Source: Saprolegnia diclina VS20
Taxonomy: Eukaryota; Oomycota; Saprolegniomycetes; Saprolegniales; Saprolegniaceae
Direction of reading: 5' to 3'
Assembly: GCF_000281045.1 (NCBI RefSeq)
Contig: NW_008246100.1
Span: 466,432 to 530,431 of the forward strand
DNA: 64,000 bases
Shown: positions 55,343 to 64,000 of the stretch, piece after piece
How positions within the stretch are numbered: position 1 is the first letter of the stretch
Layout: each line of letters opens with the position of its first letter
Notes under the pieces: generated by a model
The model's input: only the letters and a program-made list of their open reading frames with translations
What the model was told of the DNA's origin: nothing
The model's database searches: none
Program-made: the position numbers and the translations under genes

Positions 55343-58269
55343 TTAAATGGTCACATGGGGCACGTCGTAGCTATAGGTACCGACGTCGCCAGCGTCAGCT
55401 ATCGATCCGCGTCCTTGCCGTTCGAGCCAGCGCATTCGGGTCTACGCAGAGAGAGACATGAGCCCCTGTGCCCAGGAGCATGCATGGACCGTACCCGAAC
55501 ACTGTCTGTCGTGCGGCTTGGCAAGAGCGTCTTGTCGTGGTGCCCTGCAGTTAGCACACGGTCCCAGTCCTGTCCATGCGTCTGGACCAAGCGTTCAAGC
55601 GCCGCCGTCTCGTCGGTCGACCAAATCCTATGCAGGCGAGGTCAGTTCGAACTACTACAAGGCCAGCATTACTCGTTGCAAGCTACGCCATCGCCGTCGC
55701 TACTGTTGGCGCGTAGGCGTTTCTTGGTCGTCGTTAGCGGCAGCGTAGATGGGGCTGGCTCGGTACGCTGCCGTTCGTTGTTGGGTTTGGTTGGCGCCAC
55801 GTAACCCCGGCGCAAGCACTTTGTCTTCTTGTGCTTGGCGCGCATAGGGCACTTGTTGTCGTAGTGGCGTGTGGACTGGCAGTACGTGCAGAAGCGGCGA
55901 TCTTCCTCAACGAGGTTATCGCTGCCAAGCTCTGGAAACGTCATGCCGTATGGGAGGTCGTAGTCGCTCCGAACGATCGTGTCGCGCACCGCCTGCGCCA
56001 AGCGCTTGCACGCTGCGTCGACGTGTTGGGTTCCATGGCAGTAGGTGCAGGTGGTGCGACTACGAGATTCGTCATCTTCTCGTCGTTTCGAAATCGCGTC
56101 CTTCGTGGCCGCAGCAACCGAGGACAAAAGCACCTCTGGCGAACCCCGGTCGGCGGCTTCTATCGATAAATGTACTTAGGCTTCAAAGGGGCTCCAAGCA
56201 CACGTACCCTGCAAAGGCGGGGTCGACGTGCGGGATAGCTGCATCGGCGGCAATGACGTCGTCGCGTCGGCATTTTCGGGTTGTAGGGCTAGGTAAACGG
56301 AGCGACGCTCGACTGGGTGCAGAGGCGACGCCAGAGAGTCTTCTTGCATCGTCGCCTCATACGCGGCAGCCAGCATCGTCGCCGCCGGTGACACCAACAT
56401 GACGTCCTCTTCCGCGTTCGTGTCGGGAAGAGTCGCAGCGTGCGTGAGGAGGCAACACTGCAAGTGCGCAAAGTCACCGCTGGGCACATCGGCGAGCCAC
56501 AGTGCAAGGTCGCTGCGCAAGTGACACTGCAACGCGCGCACCAAGAACGACATCTTGAGGCTATCGACGACGCTGTGGTACAGCGCTGCATGCGTGCTCG
56601 ACATTGGTGGAAGCGCAAAAGTTGCGTAGCGCGCGACAGCCGCCTCGAGCCGCTGGAGGAAGAGCGCGGCCTTGCACCTCGGCGAGTACGTCATTGCTGC
56701 CAAGTGCTCGAGCAACGCTGCCTTGGTGCCGTCGGGGCTGATGCAGTAGCTTCCGAAGAGGGCTTGCCACATCTCGAACGGCGACGAGGCGTCTTCAAAG
56801 TGGCCGTGGAGCGCTCCATCGACAGCCGATCGGAGATACGCGGCAGCCTCCTCGCCCACCTCGTAGGTCTTGGCGGCATATTTCGCATGCAAGAGACCGC
56901 GCATGTGGCGAAGACGTCGACGAACACGCATGTCGTGGTCGGCGATCGTAGCCTCGGACGGTGCCTGTGGCTCGGCGTCACGCGCGCTGGCGTGCACCTC
57001 GCGCAGCTCGGCGGGTGTGACGAGCTTCGGGTTGGCTTGCGCGTCGACCAGCGTGTAAAACTCGACGTAGCAGTGCAAGGCGGCGCGCGCGAGGAACGCA
57101 GGCTTCCATTGCGGGAAGTCTGCCATGTCCGTCAGCACCGGCCCTTCGTACCAATCGCGCTCGGGGGTTCGGTCGTGTGCATGTGGCGAGGCAGCAGCGT
57201 CGGTATCTTGAGCATGTTTGGCATCCTCACGCACGACGCCGTCTTCCTCTTTGATCACACCTGGCGACCCGTGGCTGGGTGCATCCATTGCCAGTCCATT
57301 GTCGCGGTTAGGGCAGTCGTCGTCTCGGTGGCGTGTCGACTGGCAGGTTGTGCAAAAGCGCCGCGTCGTTATTTGGAGGCGAGAAGCGTCGCTCATCGAT
57401 GGGTACGTGGAACCACTTGGGAGCACGTACCCAGCCCGCACGGTGCGCTTCTGCCGCGCCTGCGCAAGGTTGTAGCAAAAGGCGTCGACATGTTCCTTGG
57501 AGTGACAGTAAAAGCAATATGCGCCGTCGAGGTGCGCCATCATTCGCTGCTTGAGAAGCTCGTACGACAGAGGCTTTGTCTGCTCAAACGAGCCCGTGAC
57601 GTCGACGGGCCAGGCGCGTGCAAACATCAAGACCTTGGTCAAGTCCATCACATTCGCCTCAAACCTCGGGTCGGCGCTGCAGCGGGCTTTCCCAAACGAG
57701 TGGCAAAGGAGAGACTGCGCGTACTGCTCCGTCGACGCCTCCAGACGCGCAAAAAAGGTCCGCGGCGCTTCGCCATCCTGGACGCGCAGGGCAAACATGC
57801 CGCAGAGACCGACTGCAAGACTCTCGGGACTGCTGACAAGGGTGCAAAGGCGCCCCCACATCTCGTATGGCCCGCCGGCGCCGTGCAGCAACTCGCTGGA
57901 GATGGCGCTGTCAACAGCAGCGAAGAGCAGCTGCACTGCAGCGAGCATCTCGTTAGCGTAGAGCACAGTGCAAGCGCGGTCCACCGACTTCTGGACGTAC
58001 TCGTCCCGAAGACTCGCGCGGCGCTTCTCGGCTTCACGGCGCTCGGCACGACGGAGGTCGAGCGACACCTCGAGGAGTCTCGAGTCGGCCGTCACCGTGA
58101 AGGCGTCCATCGTAGCAGCCGAAATGCGATCGGCGAGGGTCGGGTCGCGGTAGTCGGGCGTCGTAAAGTACGCGTCCAGCCCGCGCATGGTGGCGGCGGC
58201 CAAGAACGCCGGCTTCCACGTCGGGAGCTCGTGACAGGCGGTGAGCACGGGACCGCGGTACACTGCCAT
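55343..58269 (-). CDS. Gag-like/zinc-knuckle/SANT paralogue C with duplicated Gag module
   Basis: Exons 58269-56208, 56159-55673, 55627-55495 and 55441-55343 give 926 residues. Two complete Gag-like modules occur in tandem: one starts MAVYRGPVLTACHELPTW and is followed by knuckles CFYCHSKEHVDAFC and CTTCQSTRHRDDDC; the second starts near residue 370 (WYEGPVLTDMADFPQWKPAF) and is followed by CTYCHGTQHVDAAC and CTYCQSTRHYDNKC. All four knuckles are CX2CX4HX4C. A single SANT domain (IWSTDETAALERLVQTHG, LLPSRTTDSVR) closes the protein. The first ATG at 58305 would add a short hydrophobic leader (MRALLLAISSL), but paralogy favours 58269. The shared palindrome at 58330 lies upstream. Confidence 0.72.
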
Positions 58270-58329
58270 CGTCAAAGAAGATATTGCCAACAACAACGCT
58301 CGCATCCAAGATCGTTCGGCCAACTCAGG

Positions 58330-58342
58330 TGTTTAAACAGGT
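58330..58342. promoter_or_regulatory. TGTTTAAACAGGT element upstream of paralogue C
   Basis: This 13-base sequence contains the palindrome GTTTAAAC and lies 61 bases before the start of paralogue C. An identical copy precedes paralogue D. The interval 58343-58821 between paralogues C and D otherwise holds no supported gene. Confidence 0.5.
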
Positions 58343-58821
58343 ACAACGGGGTCACAATAGAAAAAACGTTTCGATTTCAGAGGGTAAATGACTACGTTTT
58401 TCAAGCTGCACGAGCTGTCGCTACCCCAAACCCCACCGCAAAGAGGTCATGTTTGACGCGGATTGTCGATAGCAGTGGCGACAGACTAGAGCACACCTTG
58501 CGCCATTGTTCTGTTGACGCGTGCATTGTGCGGTCAGAAAATAAGGGAAGCTCGGCGAGCAGTCCAAGTCGGCGGCTACGTGTATGTCTGTTCACTCAAA
58601 TAGAGACCTTATGCTAGGATGCTCGAATGTCTGTACGGGTGGTGAACCAAGCCTGTCTTATTGTCATCACCCATAGTCTTGACCCACGACACAGCAACAC
58701 AGTAATGAAAGGCAAGTATATCAAAAGGCTCGAACCAAAAGGCGACTAGATGATTGCTTGGGGTGTCATCCCCGCGCGCATTCGCTGCAGCTTTCTCTAC
58801 GAGATCGAGTATCAGCAAGTG

Positions 58822-60249
58822 CTAGGACTCGTACAAGAACAGTACATATATGCCTTCGAGTCCGCGGCCAGCCAAAAGGCCTCTGGCTTGTGCCTTGGCC
58901 GCGATGCGGGGCGCGTCGTTGCCGTACTTGGCGAGGGCCTTTTCGAGAAAAGCCATCTCGGCGGCCGTGTAAGCGCCCGACACCATTTGCGGGTTCAACG
59001 ATTTCTCGAGGTGACACAGTTTGGTGTACTTGCTCTACAAAAAGGATCGTAGAGCGCTGTCAGCAGCGTATTCGGAGCGTTGTACCCGAAGGCTGCCCTC
59101 GGTGCGGCTCGGGTGCAGCATCTTGTTTGAAATGCCCTTCTGAAGTACCGTCGTCCACTGCCGCCCGTGCCTTGCTACGAGCTCCACGAGACGCTGACAT
59201 TCGCCGTCTGTCCACCTAGGAAGCGACATGAGCGTGTCGATCCATTGCTCTCGAGCGAGGTACCAAGCGTGGCCTTGCTCCTCGTCGTCCTTGCTGTTGC
59301 TGCTGCCATCTCCCTCCTCGTTTTCGCTCATCTCGGATGCGGTCGAGATGTACTGTGTCTCGTCGCACGTCGCGGCCACTGGCAGCGACGAGGCCTGGTG
59401 CCGGTTGGCCGCATTGCTGTCGAGATCGTCGAGGGCACGCTTTCTTTTGCGCTGCTGCCCGGCCCCTTCGGAGCGTTGGAGGGACGGAGGAAGGCGCCAG
59501 TGTGTGTAAACCCACTGCTTTAGACTCCCATAGTCCCACGACGGATTGCCAAGCCGCCAGTCGCGCAAGGTGTCGTGGAAGCGGGGACCGACGGCCTGCG
59601 CGAGCAAGGTCGCTCGGAGCCGATCGACGACTGCATCGCCTTCTGCCGACGCCGCCAGTGGTCGAAAGAGCGCCTTGGTGTAGCGGTCAATAGCGTCCTC
59701 CAAGCGGCTGCAAAAGGCACCCGCGGACTCGTATCGATCGTCCTGCACGGACGATACGCGGTCGAAGAGCTCGATGAGATCACTGTCCCGAGTCGCGTCC
59801 TCGCTTCTCTGACGCAGTGCCTTCCACATGTCGTATGGACTGTGCAGCGTACGTACGCAGTCGCGGAGGCCCGGACTCAGCGCCGAGCGTAAATGCTGCG
59901 CGGCGCGCCGAGCCGCGCGCGTCTTGATCGCCGCGCACTCGGCTATGACCGCAACCGTGATGCGGTCGTTGACAAGACGCTTTCGCCGATGGAGTGCGTT
60001 CTCGTACGCGGCCACGGTCTCTTCGGGGTGCAAGTACGGCTCGGCAAACTCGGCATTGGTCGTAATGAGGTGCATCTTGGCTGGCGAGATGTAGTCGGCG
60101 AGGTCCGGGTCTTCATACTCCTTGGTCGTGTAGTACTCGCGGAGGTTGAGCTCCTCGGCTGCGTCGAGGAAGCCGACGTACCACGTCTCAAAGTCGCCGA
60201 TGGCCGCAAGCAGCATTGGTGGCGGCGTCGTTGGCACACCCAAGCTCAT
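58822..60249 (-). CDS. Gag-like/SANT paralogue D
   Basis: Exons 60249-59086 and 59034-58822 give 458 residues. The core reads AIGDFETWYVGFLDAAEELN, LREYYTTKEYEDPDLADYIS and continues as in the other copies. The Y.GP start is replaced by PPPML, and there is no zinc knuckle. A Glu/Asp/Ser stretch precedes the SANT domain (RWTDGECQRLVELVARHGRQ, LHPSRTEGSLR) and, after the conserved phase-0 intron, a second SANT-like bundle (YTAAEMAFLEKALAKYGNDA). The same order occurs in paralogue A. The shared TGTTTAAACAGGT element is 76 bases upstream of the ATG. Confidence 0.72.
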
Positions 60250-60324
60250 CCCTTGGATTTCGTTGGCCTCTACCGCGATGCCATTGGTCGACAGTGACGA
60301 ATCAGCGTGCAGTGCTTCAAAACA

Positions 60325-60337
60325 TGTTTAAACAGGT
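60325..60337. promoter_or_regulatory. TGTTTAAACAGGT element upstream of paralogue D
   Basis: Identical 13-base copy of the element upstream of paralogue C, embedded in AACATGTTTAAACAGGTTTA. Same orientation and similar distance from the start, which suggests a shared promoter element or a remnant of a duplication. Confidence 0.5.
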
Positions 60338-60428
60338 TTAGCCCATCGCGCCAACGTGCACGAGCATGATGGCGAATTGCTGTTTCATTTGGCAGAAGTG
60401 CGCGATTCGAATTCGTTTACCCTATCGT

Positions 60429-61532
60429 TTAACGTCGTTTGACATGGGCGTCGGACGAGTCGGCAATGGAGATCGCCCGCTCGCGTCCCTCGGTCTTGAT
60501 CCGAGCTGGCTCTTCGACCTGTCGGCGGCGCTTGCGAGGTGGCACCTGATCGGTGGCGTGAGCGCTGGCCTTGGTGGGCTGCACGCACGTTGCTTCCGAA
60601 TGTCTCGTCGACTGGCAAAAGCTGCAGCTCGGCTCCTTCTTGACGGGCAGCCCGTCGTGCACTAGCTCCTGCGGCGGACTGGCAGCGCGTGCTGCGTGAT
60701 GCGCCGCTTCCATTTGACTCACGACGTGCTGCTTGATGCGAGTGTAGTCCCAGTGCGCAAAGCCTGCTTGCCACTGCTCAAACTGGTCTCGCAAATGCGG
60801 GGGCAGCGCATTGGCCAGCAGCGCGACGCGGAAGCGGTCGCCCACCACGTCGGCGTAAGACTGCGTCGCATCGCTGGCACTGCCGGCCGCGGTTAGATAC
60901 GGCACAATGTACTCGTTGGCGGCGATTTCAAAGCGCTCAAAGAACTCCATAGCGTCCTCGCCGCGCATGTGCTTGATCTGCATGGCGCACTGGAGCTGGC
61001 GAAAGAGTCCCGCGCCAGTCGCGTGGATCGGTGCACCGCGAAACGTGGTGTCGAGCCACGACCAGATCGCGCTTGGGCTTGAGAGAGCGCTGGCTTTCGA
61101 GCGCAGCGGTGGCGCCAACGCAGAGAGAAGGTACAGACGCGCGGTGCGCAAAGCGCGACTCTTCAAGTGCGCTGCTTCTTTTGTCAACGCCAGCGCGACG
61201 CGCTCCTGCACGCGGGCCTGGCGACGTTGCATGTGTTTTTCCCACTTGCGAGCGCTCAACCCACTCGGCACCTCGGGCTCGGCGCACTCGGCGCGGCTCG
61301 TCAAGAGATGGGTCTTGGCCGGGGAGATAAGGTCGGTCAGGACCGCGTCTTCATAGTTGGGGTTCGTGTAGTACTTGGCGAGGCGCAGGTCGCCCGCAGC
61401 ACTCAAGAACGCTACTCGCCATGCAGCGAATCCGCCGATTGAAGCCAAATGTGGGCCCTGGTACACGGCCGACACACTCGCAAAGCTCATCGGTCCAGCC
61501 ACACGCGGAATCGTCGGCAGTTCTTCTGCCAT
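60429..61532 (-). CDS. Gag-like/zinc-knuckle paralogue E without SANT
   Basis: A single exon of 367 residues from the ATG at 61532; a later Met (MSFASVSAVYQGPHL) is an alternative closer to paralogue starts. The core is complete: AVYQGPHLASIGGFAAWRVA, KYYTNPNYEDAVLTDLIS and so on. One zinc knuckle is present (CSFCQSTRHSEATC), preceded by a KKEPS motif and followed by a short basic tail rich in Lys and Arg. The frame stops before any SANT domain, and the 180 bases to paralogue D contain no candidate exon. It is therefore a Gag plus knuckle protein, the closest of the five to an ordinary Gag. Confidence 0.7.
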   Translation of the reverse strand: MAEELPTIPRVAGPMSFASVSAVYQGPHLASIGGFAAWRVAFLSAAGDLRLAKYYTNPNYEDAVLTDLISPAKTHLLTSRAECAEPEVPSGLSARKWEKHMQRRQARVQERVALALTKEAAHLKSRALRTARLYLLSALAPPLRSKASALSSPSAIWSWLDTTFRGAPIHATGAGLFRQLQCAMQIKHMRGEDAMEFFERFEIAANEYIVPYLTAAGSASDATQSYADVVGDRFRVALLANALPPHLRDQFEQWQAGFAHWDYTRIKQHVVSQMEAAHHAARAASPPQELVHDGLPVKKEPSCSFCQSTRHSEATCVQPTKASAHATDQVPPRKRRRQVEEPARIKTEGRERAISIADSSDAHVKRR

Positions 61533-62356
61533 CCGGTTGCTCAACCGTTACCCGCGCAAACGAGGCAACCGAGACCCGTGGTTTGCTGTGCGCCTGGTTG
61601 GGCAGACCGATGCGTGGAGCGCCCGTAGCAACGTGCTGTCCTTTCTTCCCTGTAGCTTGGCAGTCCCTGGCTCGAGCTCACAGGGCTAGGTGTCGTGTAG
61701 CGTGCTGGTGACGGCAACGGCGTCGACTCAAGCACCCACAAGAACTGGTGTGACTACAGGGAAATGAATGAAAGTTGCACCTGGTTATTCGACAAGCGCT
61801 CTGCAGACTGACCTCCATGCTCCATTTGCTTGGGTTGTGCAGCAGTTGCACGGAGCGAGCTGCTCCTCACAAATTTGTAGCCAAAGCAGCGGGTGGTCAA
61901 TACACTGTATGGGATTGTGGTAGTTGAAGTGCAGACCAAGCGACTACAGGGTCTTGGGTGCGTAGGTCGATTGCGCTTTGCGGTGAAGTGCTCAACATTC
62001 CGCTATTCGCAGTCTGCTGGTGATCAATCGTTGAGGCTCGCGCTGGAGGCCACCAACAACGATCAAAGCCGCTCGCAAATCAGATTCTGTACGGTACACT
62101 GGCCGCAGCATGGGTGCCGGTAGCCATCGTGATACCTTGATTCAGCATCGCGATGTGGCTCTGTGGGGCTCGGGCAGCCACCCAGAGAAGAAATCTTCGC
62201 TACAAAGCATGCTACTGCTACTACTGCTACTACACTTCCGGTACCGTACTAGTACATCGGTGTCTTTCTTCCATACAGTGTCTTTTACACTGTACATACA
62301 CAGTATTACCGCAAAGTTCAACTTGGCTGGATTGTTTCTCGGCGCGTAATGCTACA
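61533..62356. other. Intergenic, no gene supported
   Basis: About 820 bases between paralogue E and REV7. It contains AT-rich stretches and CTACTGCTACTACTGCTACTAC-type short repeats near 62200-62230. No LTR-like direct repeat, tRNA primer site or reverse-transcriptase-like frame was recognised. Confidence 0.45.
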
Positions 62357-63076
62357 TCACGGCGTCGTTGCCATACTGGGTTCGCCCGTCAATGGCGGCT
62401 CTCGGACGACGTAGACGTTGAGGCGCAAGGGAAGCGCGGATGCTGTCGACGCTATTGGGTACAGCGCTCGACCTGGCACATACGGCTCGTCTGGCGTAAG
62501 CACCCACGAATTTTGCAGCTCCTCCTGGACCCTTGTCTCGGGCGCCGCGCTCTCTTCGTAGGTATCGACATACAAGCGAAACGACTTGGTGAACGGCGTG
62601 CCCGCCGGTGCGACCGCCACCGCTGGCGCCGACGCGATGTGCACAAGTGCCTTCCGAAAGGCCTCTTCAATTGCCACAAGCGGCATCTCACCCTTGGCGC
62701 TGGCGTGGACGCCGACCTCAAAGACGCACGTGTCGAGGACCTCGCCCGACGCTGCAAGAATCGCGACGTGCAGCTTGTCCAGTCGCCCGTCGACGATCCA
62801 CGCGCGACAGCTCTCAAGCATCGTGTGAATGTACTCGCCAAGCGCGGGATGACGACACACATGCACGGGCACGCTGTATTTTTGACAACGCTCAAAGAGC
62901 TCTAAAGGAAATTGAAGAGATGTGCGAAGAAGACCGCCGTACCTGGCGGGTAGACTTGCCAGCCATAGCTACAGCAAGGGGCGTGAGCGGTGGCAGCAAG
63001 CAGGAGAAGCATACATGAATTCGTGGACCCCGACCTCGAGGAACTCGACAACGAGGTCGGCCAGCACCGTCGTCAT
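62357..63076 (-). CDS. MAD2L2: REV7/MAD2L2 HORMA-domain protein
   Basis: Exons 63076-63015, 62968-62943 and 62901-62357 give 210 residues, within one residue of the human protein. The HORMA core appears only after splicing: LVVEFLEVGVHEFI, YGWQVYPPELFERCQKYSV and VPVHVCRHPALGEYIHTMLE, then FEVGVHAS and a C-terminal safety-belt region ending in LNVYVV. REV7 is the accessory subunit of DNA polymerase zeta and also bridges shieldin and APC/C regulators. The middle exon is a 26-nt microexon. The start is the first in-frame ATG and agrees with the short family N-terminus. It lies between the Gag-SANT cluster and an unknown gene. Confidence 0.92.
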
Positions 63077-63675
63077 CGTCTTTGTAAACGACCGTCGGAT
63101 TGGTGGGTTTTTGGCCAATCATACGCGATTGCAATGCAAGACTGGCCGTTCGCCCGGCGGAAAGGTCGGTCGATCGGAGTTGTGCTGTGCTGCCACTATC
63201 ATTCTCTGCAGTGCAATCTTCCACTGCCCACTGCGGCCAAATGATCTGCCGCATTGGGTGAATGCGCGCCTTTTCTTTGCGTCCGCTTGAAGGAGCGGCA
63301 TCGGATGCTACTAATAGCCCGCTGAAACAGTGTTGCTCGCTGCTGGCAATGCATACACTGTACGAGTGTGCGTCCAGTGGCCAGCACCCATGCCCACCAC
63401 CCCGCGACTCATCCAATCGTTCATCCTCGGCCGTGTCCAGCTAGCTGCCTTGCCGCCGATGGTCTTCGATCGGACAACCACCACGTCCATCAAGGGAAAT
63501 CGTGTCTATTGTTCAACAGTGTATGCTACCTCACAGCAAAAAGACATGTCTAAACTACAGTGCGCGCGGAAAATGGGCGCCGTGGACGAGCATCAGGTGT
63601 GCGCGGAACGTCCTGCGCAGTCGTACGACAAGAACGTCGTGGCTAGAGTTACATGGGTCGGGCAGCGGGTGCAAG
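63077..63675. other. Intergenic, no gene supported
   Basis: About 600 bases upstream of REV7. Short open frames on both strands lack domains or splice consistency. The REV7 promoter must lie here. Confidence 0.4.
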
Positions 63676-64000
63676 TTAGCCCGTGCGGAGGCGCTTGAGC
63701 GCCGCGGCGGCGTCCGACGTCGATAAGGATCGCTTCCTTGTCTTCTGGGGCGACGACGGGCCGGCTAGCCGTTCGGCCTGCACACACACCACAACGTCGC
63801 AGGCGGCGCTTGTCGCGTCCACGGCCTGCACGAGGGTCATCTGCACGACTGCGTTCATCGTTTGGCCGCCAACGGGCTCATCGTGCACAGAGGCCGAGGC
63901 AGTGATGGTGTCGTTCAGGAGCAGCGTGGTCTGGAGGCGCGAGACCGCGTACTTGCCCGAGAGCTCCTTCTCGAACGCGTGGCGGCAGTGCGGGCACGTG
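63676..64000 (-). CDS. Unknown gene, 3' part with CPHC finger
   Basis: The frame is open from the right edge of the window to a stop at 63676, so only the last 107 or so residues are visible. They begin TCPHCRHAFEKELSGKYAVS, a CX2C half of a zinc ribbon or a rubredoxin-like knuckle, followed by strand-like segments (LQTTLLLNDTITASASV, NAVVQMTLVQAVD) and a basic Ser/Lys/Arg tail (PQKTRKRSLSTSD) resembling a nuclear localisation signal. No family is recognised. The rest of the gene lies beyond the window. Confidence 0.55.
   Translation of the reverse strand, partial: TCPHCRHAFEKELSGKYAVSRLQTTLLLNDTITASASVHDEPVGGQTMNAVVQMTLVQAVDATSAACDVVVCVQAERLAGPSSPQKTRKRSLSTSDAAAALKRLRTG

Noticed and set aside
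56440-58617. 725-codon plus-strand frame across paralogue C
   Set aside because: Antisense shadow of paralogue C, without family motifs or splice signals.
51782-61532. Complete LTR retrotransposon
   Set aside because: Gag-like and knuckle regions are present, but no protease, reverse transcriptase, RNase H or integrase motif and no terminal repeats were seen between or beside the genes.

Overview
This is eukaryotic nuclear DNA, most likely from an oomycete and probably a saprolegnialean water mould. The window is GC-rich. The genes are small and closely packed, and interrupted by very short introns, mostly 38-60 nt with GTACG-like donors and TAG or CAG acceptors. Several proteins have fused architectures typical of oomycetes (C2-FYVE-AGC kinase, IQ/WW, PX/USP). 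No bacterial operons, rRNA, tRNA or CRISPR arrays were recognised. The species call is inference. Splice sites were read by eye and tested by whether the spliced frame stays open and keeps known family motifs.

Layout. 1-1828: 3' part of a TRP-like membrane protein. 2598-11000: kelch-BTB protein, myotubularin phosphatase, sn1-specific diacylglycerol lipase and a PP2C phosphatase, in alternating orientation. 11221-15279: a candidate KNL2/M18BP1 centromere protein interrupted by a 425-base assembly gap. 15368-25471: EF-hand protein, mitochondrial-type Qri7/OSGEPL1, a small unknown, a large IQ/WW scaffold with a GIY-YIG-like start, and a five-zinc-ribbon coiled-coil protein. 25953-30922: an SPT2 histone-chaperone-like protein carrying TFIIS-N-like and SAM modules, and a four-part Arb2-like/C2/FYVE/AGC kinase. 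31441-48152: a 3,380-residue HUWE1/UPL-type HECT ligase, CDC123 and a PX-DUSP-USP deubiquitinase ending in a CaaX box. 49560-51605: a PX-like protein and AP-1 mu. 51782-61532: five tandem minus-strand paralogues combining a Gag-like region, retroviral-type zinc knuckles and SANT/Myb domains. 62357-63076: REV7/MAD2L2. 63676-64000: the 3' end of an unknown gene.

The most unusual region is the 51.8-61.5 kb cluster. It looks like a locally expanded family derived from, or resembling, a retroelement Gag joined to a DNA- or chromatin-binding SANT domain. No integrase, reverse transcriptase or LTR was seen nearby. Four members have an intron at exactly the same place in the SANT domain, and two share a 13-bp palindrome-containing element upstream of the start codon. 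Elsewhere, a palindromic ATCCGGAT-type element recurs in promoters across the window and may be a core regulatory motif.

Functional themes are phosphoinositide and lipid signalling (myotubularin, DAG lipase, FYVE kinase, PX proteins), ubiquitin turnover (HECT ligase, USP, BTB-kelch), chromatin and centromere work (KNL2-like, SPT2, SANT family), and translation or genome maintenance (Qri7, CDC123, REV7). Neighbours are mostly convergent or divergent pairs with very little space between them, so nothing suggests functional operons.
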